9,111 nucleotides of DNA from the NCBI GenBank assembly GCA_002366775.1, contig DFBW01000219.1:1-9111 (forward strand), given 5' to 3'. The translations under genes were made by a program, and so were the position numbers. The notes beneath the pieces are model-generated. The model had not been told where the DNA came from and searched no databases. It saw nothing but the letters and a program-made list of their open reading frames with translations. This DNA comes from Roseovarius sp. UBA3070. GTDB lineage: Bacteria > Pseudomonadota > Alphaproteobacteria > Rhodobacterales > Rhodobacteraceae. Numbering within the stretch: the stretch's first letter is position 1; each line of letters begins with the position of its first letter. Shown here one piece after another: positions 1-7,041 of the stretch.

Positions 1-23
1 TCATGAAGCATCTCCCAATTGGT

Positions 24-155
24 TCAGCGTCTGATCACCGGCATTCCTTGCCCGCGCCGCGCTTTGATTGGGATCAAGTAAGCATCCACCCAAGGCCGAT
101 GGTCAATAGGATTGTCCCGGATAGCAGGCACAATCTGCTGCTTTTTGCCGGGCAT
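24..155 (-). CDS. possible 43-residue small protein, unrecognised
   Basis: This open frame lies 16 bases after the rimI stop on the same strand. It runs from an ATG (155-153) to a TGA (26-24), and a GTG one codon upstream is an alternative start. The predicted product is basic and hydrophilic, starting MPGKKQQIV and ending MPVIRR, with no signal peptide, membrane segment or motif that I recognise. An AAGG sits upstream but is better spaced for a different ATG (162-160) that opens only a 19-codon frame, so translation is doubtful. It could be a genuine last gene of the nfu-tsaB-rimI unit, a remnant of a longer gene, or chance. Just beyond its stop, a GGGAG followed after seven bases by an ATG (4-2) may begin the next gene, which the window edge cuts off. 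Confidence 0.25.
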   Translation of the reverse strand: MPGKKQQIVPAIRDNPIDHRPWVDAYLIPIKARRGQGMPVIRR

Positions 156-171
156 CACGCATGATTGACCT

Positions 172-603
172 TCACGCCAACTGCTTTTTCAGCACCAGCG
201 CATCACTCAGACTTCCATCTGCTTTGCGGTAATATCCCGGCCGTCGGGCGATTTCCTGAAAACCCGCCTGAAGGTAAAGCCCATTCGCCGCATGGTTATC
301 CTGCGCCACTTCCAGAAAAATATGGCATGCACCTTGTGATTTGGCCTCCGCCTCAAAAAGGGTCAGCATGTGGCGGCCAATGCCCCGTCTGCGGGCAGTC
401 GGATCTGTGGCAATGGTCAACAATTCGGCCTCATCCGCGCTGACCCGACCCAGTGCAAACCCACCCTGTGCAAACCCGCCAGTTGCATGAATTGCAAAAA
501 CTCCATTGCTTTGCAACAGATCAGAAAACTCAGCCTCCGACCACGCCCGCCCCTGCCCTGCAAAGGCACGGGCATGCAGTTCTGCCATCGCCTTGGGCGT
601 CAT
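172..603 (-). CDS. rimI: RimI-like ribosomal protein alanine N-acetyltransferase
   Basis: This is a GNAT-fold acetyltransferase of 143 residues, close to the usual RimI length of about 150. RimI transfers acetyl from acetyl-CoA to the N-terminal alanine of ribosomal protein S18 in the cytoplasm. Visible features are the strand EAELLTIATDP (58-68), the acetyl-CoA-binding loop RRRGIG (71-76), and the C-terminal block around LEVAQDNHAANGLYLQAGF (97-115). That block holds Glu98, the likely general base, and is followed by RRPGYY with Tyr124-Tyr125 near the expected general-acid position. The ATG overlaps the tsaB stop by four bases (ATGA), so translation is probably coupled, and tsaB-rimI adjacency is common in bacteria. 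A five-residue tandem repeat (GGFAQGGFA) lies near residues 42-50. Substrate specificity within GNAT is inferred from context and C-terminal motif; a different protein substrate is possible. Confidence 0.88.
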   Translation of the reverse strand: MTPKAMAELHARAFAGQGRAWSEAEFSDLLQSNGVFAIHATGGFAQGGFALGRVSADEAELLTIATDPTARRRGIGRHMLTLFEAEAKSQGACHIFLEVAQDNHAANGLYLQAGFQEIARRPGYYRKADGSLSDALVLKKQLA

Positions 604-1172
604 TCCAGGATCACCGGCGGTGCATCACGCGCCGGGGCAGCATCGGCAGGTTTCAGATAAAGCGGGGCGGGCGCGGGGCCATCAACCGGGGCTGTCTGCG
701 CAAGTCTGGCAATTGAGCCCACCAATACACCGGCGTCATTCAGCCATTCCGCGCCCTCGGGCACATCCTCAAGCGGCAAAATCTTTGGGGTAGCCTGCCC
801 TGTCTGCACATAAGCAGTCTCTCGCGGGCCAGCGACCGCTGCGGCATCTATGGTCGAAAATCCGCGCAAAGCGTCCAAGGTTGAGACACCTACTGCCGGA
901 ACTCCAAGGCCCAGCGCCAATCCGCGCGCCAATGAAACTGAAATTCGAATGCCGGTGAAATTACCCGGTCCAATGCCAACGCCAATTCGGCCAATCGCGC
1001 TCAGGGCCACACCTTCACCGTCCAGTAACTCCTGCACAAGCGGCATCAAGCGTTCCGCCTGGCCACGTCCCATGTCCTCAACCTGCGCAATGATGCGACC
1101 CCCCCAAAGCAAAGCGACCGCGCAATGCGCGGCCGATGTATCAAAGGCCAGAACTGGTGTGTCAGACACCAA
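600..1172 (-). CDS. tsaB: TsaB, tRNA t6A37 threonylcarbamoyladenosine synthesis partner
   Basis: TsaB is the inactive ASKHA-fold partner of TsaD. With TsaE it transfers the threonylcarbamoyl group to A37 of tRNAs reading ANN codons, in the cytoplasm. The product has 190 residues, shorter than the E. coli protein but plausible for alphaproteobacteria. The N-terminal DTSAAHCAVAL block (11-21) and the signature GIGPGNFTGIRIS (67-79) are diagnostic. The start is uncertain. The frame can begin at TTG (1172-1170) or at GTG (1169-1167), both inside the end of the nfu gene; a GAGG upstream is slightly better spaced for TTG. The overlap with nfu of about ten bases, and the ATGA overlap with rimI downstream, put the three in one unit. 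The identification is firm; only the start codon is in doubt. Confidence 0.93.
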   Translation of the reverse strand: MVSDTPVLAFDTSAAHCAVALLWGGRIIAQVEDMGRGQAERLMPLVQELLDGEGVALSAIGRIGVGIGPGNFTGIRISVSLARGLALGLGVPAVGVSTLDALRGFSTIDAAAVAGPRETAYVQTGQATPKILPLEDVPEGAEWLNDAGVLVGSIARLAQTAPVDGPAPAPLYLKPADAAPARDAPPVILE

Positions 1173-1725
1173 CAGGACGCACCTCGGTCACTTCGGGAAT
1201 ATAGTGGCGCAGCAAGTTTTCGATGCCCATTTTCAACGTGATGGTCGACGACGGACACCCCGCACAAGCGCCCTGCATATGCAAGTAGACAACGCCGCGT
1301 TCAAACCCGTGGAAGGTGATATCGCCACCATCCTGCGCCACTGCCGGGCGCACGCGGGTATCAAGCAATTCTTTGATTTGATTTACAATTTCACCATCTT
1401 CACCGGAATGTTCAGCATGGCCCGAAGGTGCCGCGCTTTCTCCCAGAATCACCGGCTTACCCGATTGGAAATGCTCCATGATCGAACCCAGAATTGCCGG
1501 TTTCATGTGATCCCATTCGGCATCTTCGGCCTTTGTCACAGTCACAAAATCATGGCCAAAGAATACACCATTCACGCCGTGTACTTTGAAAATCCGATCT
1601 GCAAGCGGTGATTTCTCAGCCCCCTCGGCGGTAGGAAAATCAGCAGTTCCCGCCTCAAGCACAGTCTGACCTGGCAGAAATTTCAACGTCGCCGGATTGG
1701 GAGTAGATTCGGTCTGAATAAACAT
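1162..1725 (-). CDS. Nfu-type iron-sulfur cluster carrier protein (NifU family)
   Basis: This is a 187-residue Nfu protein with an N-terminal Nfu_N domain (about 1-88, beginning MFIQTESTPNPATLKFLPG) and a C-terminal NifU-like domain (about 112-182). The C-terminal domain holds CAGC, with Cys154 and Cys157, the pair that binds a bridging [4Fe-4S] cluster in a dimer. Proteins of this kind deliver clusters to cytoplasmic apo-enzymes such as aconitase-type targets. The length and domain order are standard for alphaproteobacteria and mitochondria; E. coli NfuA has a different N-terminal domain, so I do not assign that symbol. The ATG is preceded by AAAGGGG with seven-base spacing. It leads a tsaB-rimI operon. 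A likely iron-control palindrome and a TTGACT -35 box lie directly upstream, which fits an Fe-S biogenesis gene. Confidence 0.93.
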   Translation of the reverse strand: MFIQTESTPNPATLKFLPGQTVLEAGTADFPTAEGAEKSPLADRIFKVHGVNGVFFGHDFVTVTKAEDAEWDHMKPAILGSIMEHFQSGKPVILGESAAPSGHAEHSGEDGEIVNQIKELLDTRVRPAVAQDGGDITFHGFERGVVYLHMQGACAGCPSSTITLKMGIENLLRHYIPEVTEVRPVGV

Positions 1726-1752
1726 AGCTGTGCCCCTTTCGCTCTATCTTAA

Positions 1753-1783
1753 AGGATATGCGCCTGGTGTGGGTCCAAGTCAA
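1753..1783 (-). promoter_or_regulatory. probable promoter of nfu-tsaB-rimI
   Basis: Read on the minus strand, TTGACT (1783-1778) is a five-of-six match to the -35 consensus. Possible -10 hexamers are CATATC (1760-1755, 17-base spacer) or TATCCT (1758-1753, 19-base spacer); neither is a strong match, as is common for alphaproteobacterial promoters. The nfu start codon lies about 30 bases further on. The Irr-like palindrome ends two bases upstream of the -35 box. The assignment is inference from sequence only. Confidence 0.5.
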
Positions 1784-1785
1784 GG

Positions 1786-1802
1786 TTTAGAATGGTTCTA
1801 AA
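1786..1802. promoter_or_regulatory. Irr-like iron control box (perfect palindrome)
   Basis: TTTAGAATGGTTCTAAA is a perfect 7-bp inverted repeat with a three-base centre. This form, TTTAGAA-N3-TTCTAAA, matches my recollection of the iron control element bound by the Fur-family regulator Irr in alphaproteobacteria. It stands five bases beyond the uspA-family stop and two bases upstream of the proposed nfu -35 box. Irr responds to haem and iron status, and Fe-S assembly genes are known members of its regulon. The upstream position could allow activation or repression; the sequence alone does not decide. Confidence 0.65.
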
Positions 1803-1807
1803 CTGGC

Positions 1808-2263
1808 TCAGGTTATGGCTTCCAGCCGCTCTTTACCCAGATCACCGGGCACAATAGTTACCGGAATCGGCAATGTGCCCGAATTCTTGGTCAACTGTGT
1901 CACCAGCGGCCCAGGCCCTTTACGCCCCGTGCCCGCACCCAGCACCAACACGCCAATCTCGGGATCATCAATCACCTGTGCCATGATCTCATCCACCGGC
2001 TCACCTTCCCGGATCACCAGCTCGGGGTCCACGCCCTGCCGGTCGCGCATCCATTTGGCAAATACTTCAAAATGCACCTGAATACGCTCACGCGCTTCTT
2101 CTCGCATCAGATCCCCGACACCAATCCAGTGGTTAAATTCTTCCGGCGCGATCACCGCCAAAATCTCAACACCCGCTTGCGTATGTGCCGCCCGCATTGC
2201 CGCAAACCGCATCGCATTCAGACATTCCGTACTGTCATCCAGCACGACCAGAAACTTGCGCAT
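1808..2263 (-). CDS. universal stress protein (UspA family)
   Basis: The product is a single-domain Usp protein of 151 residues, the usual size. The N-terminal strand RKFLVVLDDSTECLNAMRFA (2-21) carries the conserved Asp pair (9-10) of the nucleotide-binding fold. The C-terminal segment VLVLGAGTGRKGPGPLVTQL (105-124) resembles the ATP-binding G-x2-G-x9-G-S/T signature. It is imperfect: Gly118 falls early and Thr122 replaces the usual spacing, so ATP binding is uncertain. Usp proteins are cytoplasmic and linked to stress or stasis; no specific partner can be read here. The ATG has a purine-rich GAGGGAGAG upstream. An 82-base gap with its own promoter-like elements separates it from nfu, so the two are probably separately controlled, although no clear terminator lies between them. 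Confidence 0.88.
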   Translation of the reverse strand: MRKFLVVLDDSTECLNAMRFAAMRAAHTQAGVEILAVIAPEEFNHWIGVGDLMREEARERIQVHFEVFAKWMRDRQGVDPELVIREGEPVDEIMAQVIDDPEIGVLVLGAGTGRKGPGPLVTQLTKNSGTLPIPVTIVPGDLGKERLEAIT

Positions 2264-2352
2264 GGCTCTCTCTCCCTCAGCACCACATCATGCCGCCCTT
2301 TGACCTGCGGGGCAAGCCGGTGCGCCATCCCATTCACTTTTCAATAAATACT

Positions 2353-2469
2353 TAACTCAAACCGCAGCAACGCGCGATTCCACCTGAGTTACGCATCACC
2401 CCTCCACTGGCCTCCAAGGAGGCCGCCCTTTGCGGGTGACGAGATATCAGGCGTGCGCGCCTTGCGCAC
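2353..2469 (-). repeat. cluster of three inverted repeats after mch, possible transcript end
   Basis: The 215-base gap between mch and the usp gene holds three hairpin-forming repeats. In order of minus-strand reading they are GTGCGC/GCGCAC (2453-2458 with 2464-2469); a compound structure with outer TCACCC/GGGTGA (2396-2401 with 2434-2439) around inner GGCCTCC/GGAGGCC (2409-2415 with 2418-2424); and TAACTCA/TGAGTTA (2353-2359 with 2385-2391). The third is followed on the minus strand by a T-rich stretch (AGTATTTATT), so it could help end the mch transcript. None is a classical terminator. The rest of the gap should include the usp promoter, which I could not place. Confidence 0.4.
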
Positions 2470-2478
2470 TCAATCAGA

Positions 2479-3510
2479 TCAAACCGGCATCAGCGCCCAA
2501 TAATCCAGGTCAAGTAAAACTTGCGGCAAATAACGCCCGTCCTCGCCCTTTAACTCAAACGGCGCGCCGCCCTTGGTGGCCACCAACCGCAATCGGATGG
2601 CACCAACGCCGGGGGCAGATGTTTCGGCCTTATCCAACACTTCAGACCAGGCTTTGATCGTGTCGCCTGAATAACAGGGGTTTGCATGAGTGCCACCATT
2701 CAGGCCCGCCACGATCTGAGCATTAGCCAGGCCATTAAAGCTCAGTGCGCGCGCCATGGAAATCACATGCCCACCGTAAATCAACCGCTGGCCATCCTCG
2801 CGCAAAGTGGCATCGAAATGCACTTTGGCGGTGTTTTGCCACAGGCGTGTGGCCATCATATGCTCGGCTTCTTCAACCGTCACACCATCCACATGGTCGA
2901 TCACTTCGCCAATGTCATAATCGCCCCAGCGATGCGGCTCTCCGGCCAGCGTGAAATCATAATTGGTAAAATCAAGCCCATCCGGGATCACCAGATCACT
3001 GGCCTCGACAGCCGGTGCCAGTTGCGGGATCACCGTTTCTGGTGCTGCGCTTTCAACATCGCGTTTGCGCACCATTGCCCAGCGCACATATTCCAGCACC
3101 ACCTCATCGCGTTGGTTAAATCCGCGGGTCCGCACCCAGACCACACCGGATTTACCGTTGGAATTCTGCTTGACCCCGATCACCTCAGAGGTTGAGCGGA
3201 TCGTATCACCCGCATAGACCGGCTTTAGCCAACGCCCTTGCGCATAGCCCAGATTGGCCAGCGCATTCAGCGAGATATCCGGCACAGTTTTGCCAAACAC
3301 CACATGGAACGCGGCGATGTCATCCAGGGGGCTGCCACTCAGGCCACACCCGCGCGCAAATTCATCGGATGAATACAGCGCATGACGCGCCGGATAGAGC
3401 GCATGATACAAGGCGCGCTCTGCGCCCGATACGGTGCGCGGCACCGCGTGGTGGATCATTTCACCCACGGTGTAATCTTCAAAAAAGCGGCCCGGATTGG
3501 TCTTTGCCAT
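2479..3510 (-). CDS. mch: mesaconyl-CoA hydratase (beta-methylmalyl-CoA dehydratase), MaoC family
   Basis: Mch interconverts mesaconyl-C1-CoA and beta-methylmalyl-CoA in the ethylmalonyl-CoA pathway, which lets cells without isocitrate lyase grow on acetate and other C2 units. The 343-residue length equals, as I recall, that of the Rhodobacter enzyme. The protein is a tandem hot-dog (MaoC-like) hydratase: the N-terminal half includes LKPVYAGDTIRSTSEV (95-110), and the C-terminal half repeats this as NPCYSGDTIKAWSEV (277-291). The C-terminal half also has QNTAKVHFD (225-233) and IYGGHVISMARAL (244-256), where the hydratase active-site residues are expected. The ATG follows the DUF1737 stop by two bases and has a GGGAG site within that gene, so it is last in the mcl2-nnrU-DUF1737-mch operon. 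The adjacent malyl-CoA enzyme supports the assignment over a generic MaoC dehydratase. Confidence 0.9.
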   Translation of the reverse strand: MAKTNPGRFFEDYTVGEMIHHAVPRTVSGAERALYHALYPARHALYSSDEFARGCGLSGSPLDDIAAFHVVFGKTVPDISLNALANLGYAQGRWLKPVYAGDTIRSTSEVIGVKQNSNGKSGVVWVRTRGFNQRDEVVLEYVRWAMVRKRDVESAAPETVIPQLAPAVEASDLVIPDGLDFTNYDFTLAGEPHRWGDYDIGEVIDHVDGVTVEEAEHMMATRLWQNTAKVHFDATLREDGQRLIYGGHVISMARALSFNGLANAQIVAGLNGGTHANPCYSGDTIKAWSEVLDKAETSAPGVGAIRLRLVATKGGAPFELKGEDGRYLPQVLLDLDYWALMPV

Positions 3511-3512
3511 GC

Positions 3513-3716
3513 TCAGTGCTCTCCCAGCTTGGTGTCAGATGTGTAGATGCCGTCTGCCTCTTTCACGACGGCCTGCCCACAGCGCATCACGCCGTTAGCC
3601 GCATCAAATGCATAGGTCGGGTCGCCGTGCAGCACCCAACCTTTGTTCAGCGCGTCGCTCACCTTGTGACAAAAGGCCGATGTGTCATCTTCGCTCAGAA
3701 ATCGGTATAGCTTCAT
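3513..3716 (-). CDS. small DUF1737-type protein of unknown function
   Basis: The product has 67 residues, starting MKLYRFLSEDD. I chose this ATG (3716-3714) because a GAGG lies eight bases upstream and because longer frames from upstream overlap the nnrU end without a better site. The block NKGWVLHGDPTYAFD (24-38), with the preceding VSDAL helix, is the pattern I associate with DUF1737, a small cytoplasmic family of unknown role. There is no signal peptide or membrane segment; two cysteines (16 and 46) are present. It sits between nnrU, ten bases before it, and mch, two bases after it, so it is certainly co-transcribed with ethylmalonyl-CoA pathway genes. Whether it takes part in that pathway is unknown. 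Confidence 0.8.
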   Translation of the reverse strand: MKLYRFLSEDDTSAFCHKVSDALNKGWVLHGDPTYAFDAANGVMRCGQAVVKEADGIYTSDTKLGEH

Positions 3717-3726
3717 CTTCTGTGCC

Positions 3727-4272
3727 TCATCCAAACGTCGGATACCCAAGGGCATAGTGAATGCCCACAATGACGATGTATATGATTGCTGCGATGATCG
3801 CCGCCTTAATTTCTTTGGCTTTGTCCACCGGTGCGGATGGTGTCCAATCCGGCTCGGCTCGGTTGATCACGATCACTTCAATCACCGCCCAGGCCAGCAG
3901 CCCGCCAAAGAGCACAAACGACGGCACGTCGCCATTGACCAACAGATGCGCCGCGGCCCAGACCTTGACCCCAATCAGCATTGGGTGCCGCATCCGTCGC
4001 GCCAGCGCGGTTTTGGCTCCTGCGGCGGCAAACAGGTAAACCGACAGCAGCATCAACAGGTTATTGACCCCAACCATGGCCGGGCTGCGCCCCCAAAGTA
4101 CCGCACCATCCGCCATACGATACCCGATCACCATCAGCGCAAGACCGACAAACAACGCCAGCGCAATCGGCCCCCGCCCCTTGTCGCCCATCGCGGCACG
4201 GCGCTCGGGTGCGATACGTTTAAACAGATGCGCGCCCACCCACAGGATCAGGCCTAAGATCAAAAGGGACAT
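3727..4272 (-). CDS. NnrU-family integral membrane protein
   Basis: This 181-residue protein has about five to six hydrophobic segments (roughly 1-16, 35-53, 64-86, 98-112, 117-137 and 157-176), so it is an inner-membrane protein. The opening MSLLILGLILWVGAHLFKRIAPE and the block RHPMLIGVKVWAAAHLLVNGD (95-115) are typical of NnrU. NnrU was named for linkage to nitrite and nitric oxide reduction genes, and the family includes the haem-dependent carotene isomerase Z-ISO of plants; His15, His96 and His109 are possible haem ligands here. No denitrification gene is nearby. The gene lies five bases after the mcl2 stop, has GGAGG upstream of its ATG, and precedes the DUF1737 gene. Its biochemical role in this operon cannot be read from the sequence; the family assignment is confident. 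Confidence 0.85.
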   Translation of the reverse strand: MSLLILGLILWVGAHLFKRIAPERRAAMGDKGRGPIALALFVGLALMVIGYRMADGAVLWGRSPAMVGVNNLLMLLSVYLFAAAGAKTALARRMRHPMLIGVKVWAAAHLLVNGDVPSFVLFGGLLAWAVIEVIVINRAEPDWTPSAPVDKAKEIKAAIIAAIIYIVIVGIHYALGYPTFG

Positions 4273-4277
4273 GGTGT

Positions 4278-5138
4278 TTACTCCTCCGCCATTTCGGCCA
4301 CAGCACGGGATTTGGCCAGTATACGCTGCGCCGCAACCACATGCAGGTTTTCCACAATATTTCCGTCTACCACGGCAATCCCCTTGCCCGAGGCCATGCT
4401 CTCTTCGTAGGCGGCAATCTGGCGCTCGGCCAGGTCGATCTCGGATTGCGTGGGCGAAAACTCGGTGTTGGTCACTTCGATCTGGCTGGGGTGGATCAGT
4501 GTTTTGCCGTCAAAACCCAGATCACGGCCCTGCTCACATTCGTGCTTCAGCCCCTCGCCATCACGAAACCGGTTATAGACCCCATCAATCGCCACGATCC
4601 TGGCTGCCCGCGCAGCCATCACAATGGTTTGCAATGCCATCATCAGTGGCAGCCGGTCAGGGCGCGTGCGCGCATTCAGATCTTTGGCCAGATCGTTGGT
4701 GCCGGTCACCAGCCCCTCGACCTGTCGATGGGCGGCAATTTCACGGGCATTGAACACGCTGACGGGTGTTTCCATCATCACCCAGATCGGCATGTCAGGC
4801 CCCAGCAAATCGGCCAGGCTGTCCACATCCGTGGCCGAGTTCACTTTGGGCAGCAAAATTGCATCCGCGCCAGCATCACGCAGCGCCTGCACATCATCCA
4901 GCCCCCAAGCCGTTGTCAGCGCGTTGATCCGCACGATTTTGAACCGCTTGCCATAGCCACCCTGTTTCAATGCCGCAGCCAGGGTTTTACGCGCCTCAGG
5001 TTTGGCATCGGGCGCAACGGCATCTTCAAGATCAAAGATGATCGCATCAGCCGCCAGGGTGCGGGCCTTTTCCAGCGCACGATCCATTGAGCCCGGAATG
5101 TAGAGTACCGATCGGAAGGGCTGTGCGTTTGTGTCCAT
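4278..5138 (-). CDS. mcl2: (3S)-malyl-CoA thioesterase, Mcl2-like (CitE family)
   Basis: This is a 286-residue TIM-barrel protein of the HpcH/CitE lyase family. The N-terminus, PFRSVLYIPGSMDRALEKA (7-25), followed by DAIIFDLEDAVAPD (31-44), closely resembles my memory of R. sphaeroides Mcl2. That enzyme hydrolyses (3S)-malyl-CoA to malate and CoA and, with the lyase Mcl1, gives apparent malate synthase activity. Mcl1 has a different N-terminus, so this is unlikely to be the lyase itself. Expected metal and CoA-site residues are visible: Arg70, Glu123 in MMET, Asp149 in GTNDLAKDL, and GFDGKTLIHPSQ (208-219). The chosen ATG (5138-5136) has GGGAG upstream; a longer frame from 5195 lacks a better site. 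It leads the operon with nnrU, the DUF1737 gene and mch. Lyase activity cannot be excluded without assay. Confidence 0.85.
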   Translation of the reverse strand: MDTNAQPFRSVLYIPGSMDRALEKARTLAADAIIFDLEDAVAPDAKPEARKTLAAALKQGGYGKRFKIVRINALTTAWGLDDVQALRDAGADAILLPKVNSATDVDSLADLLGPDMPIWVMMETPVSVFNAREIAAHRQVEGLVTGTNDLAKDLNARTRPDRLPLMMALQTIVMAARAARIVAIDGVYNRFRDGEGLKHECEQGRDLGFDGKTLIHPSQIEVTNTEFSPTQSEIDLAERQIAAYEESMASGKGIAVVDGNIVENLHVVAAQRILAKSRAVAEMAEE

Positions 5139-5282
5139 TATTATCTCCCTGGCATAATCATTGAGCGCGGTAATATTCTTGCGCAGGAATGCCATTTTTA
5201 GGCCAATTTGTTCAAGTCCTTTCTCGCCGCAGCGCAGAAACTAAGGCGAGCTTGCCTGATTGAACGCCACGTTAACTTCGTT

Positions 5283-5309
5283 TTGACACCCCCTAACGCA
5301 GGCTAAACA
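5283..5309 (+). promoter_or_regulatory. possible promoter of the small secreted protein gene
   Basis: A perfect TTGACA (5283-5288) lies 62 bases before the chosen start codon. The best -10 candidate is TAAACA (5304-5309) with a short 15-base spacer, so only the -35 half is convincing. The 212-base region 5139-5350 separates divergent genes and must also hold the mcl2 operon promoter, which I could not place. It contains a CTCGCC/GGCGAG inverted repeat (5223-5228 with 5245-5250) of unknown meaning. Confidence 0.35.
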
Positions 5310-5350
5310 CCATGCACGGCAGGGACCAGCACCAACAAAAGGTGAATGAA

Positions 5351-5662
5351 ATGACAAAACTGAAGATGATAGGCGTCGCCGCCGTGACCACCCTGCTTTG
5401 TGCGCCTGCGTATGCCCAGGCGCCTGCCAATTGCGCGCCCCGCGACGTGGTGGTGGACCGACTGGCAAGCAAATACGGAGAATCCCGGCAATCCATAGGG
5501 CTTGGCGCCAATAACGCGGTGATTGAGGTGTTTGCCTCGGATGAAACCGGCACCTGGACGATTACAGTGACGTCGGCGCACGGCATGACCTGCCTTGTGG
5601 CTTCGGGGCAGGCGTTTGAAGATCGCGCCGATGCCTTACCTGCCGCCGGGAATGACGCCTGA
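5351..5662 (+). CDS. small secreted protein with two cysteines, unknown function
   Basis: The product has 103 residues and an N-terminal signal peptide: MTKLK, then the hydrophobic MIGVAAVTTLLCAPA, and a likely signal-peptidase I site at AYA-QA (after residue 22). The mature domain is about 80 residues with Cys28 and Cys81, a pair that could form a disulfide in the periplasm. Between them are RDVVVDRLASKYGESRQSIG (31-50) and a strand-rich stretch, IEVFASDETGTWTITVTS (58-75). It resembles a small conserved hypothetical family seen in Rhodobacteraceae, but I know no function for it. I chose this ATG because AAGGTG stands six bases upstream and the signal peptide then starts correctly; an in-frame ATG at 5312 would add a hydrophilic tail. 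It is divergent from the mcl2 operon and is followed by a probable terminator. Confidence 0.8.
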   Translation: MTKLKMIGVAAVTTLLCAPAYAQAPANCAPRDVVVDRLASKYGESRQSIGLGANNAVIEVFASDETGTWTITVTSAHGMTCLVASGQAFEDRADALPAAGNDA

Positions 5663-5684
5663 CAGAAATTATACGGAAAACATG

Positions 5685-5710
5685 TGGTGCGCATTCATGG
5701 CGCACCATTT
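5685..5710 (+). terminator. possible terminator after the small secreted protein gene
   Basis: An 8-bp perfect stem TGGTGCGC/GCGCACCA (5685-5692 with 5700-5707) encloses a seven-base loop and starts 23 bases after the stop codon. Only three T residues follow, so intrinsic termination would be weak. It opens the 330-base gap before mdh. Between 5711 and 5898 I see no gene or convincing promoter. Confidence 0.5.
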
Positions 5711-5848
5711 GCCAATGCCAGAATCGAAGCGTGAGCAAAACGCACGCAAACACCGAATCCCCCTTTCGACATACCCGCCAGGATCAATGTCAGCGCCGTC
5801 AGTGTGACTGGTGCTGACCTTTTACTAAGTAGGGGCAAGTTGATCTAA

Positions 5849-6955
<1,107 letters not shown>

Positions 6956-6977
6956 CACACGCCACTCTACAATTCTG

Positions 6978-7010
6978 TCAGGGCCGGGTTTTCCGGCCCT
7001 GATTCTTTTT
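6978..7010 (+). terminator. strong intrinsic terminator of mdh
   Basis: A 10-bp perfect stem TCAGGGCCGG/CCGGCCCTGA (6978-6987 with 6993-7002) has a five-base loop GTTTT and is followed by a T-rich tail (TTCTTTTTT, ending at 7011). It begins 22 bases after the mdh stop. This is a classical rho-independent terminator and should uncouple mdh from sucC. Confidence 0.92.
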
Positions 7011-7041
7011 TGAAAACTGATAATTGCCTACTTTTCCGGAT

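Noticed and set aside
850..1611. A 253-codon plus-strand frame opposite tsaB and nfu
   Set aside because: It lies antisense to two confidently identified genes, crosses their boundary, and its product looks like low-complexity reverse-strand translation without any domain.
4341..5090. A 249-codon plus-strand frame opposite mcl2
   Set aside because: It is entirely inside a well-conserved CitE-family gene on the other strand and its His/Gln/Arg-rich product has no recognisable fold.
4278..5195. Longer form of the malyl-CoA enzyme starting at 5195
   Set aside because: The extra 19 residues are unlike the family N-terminus, and the ATG at 5138 has the good GGGAG site and aligns with Mcl2 as I recall it.
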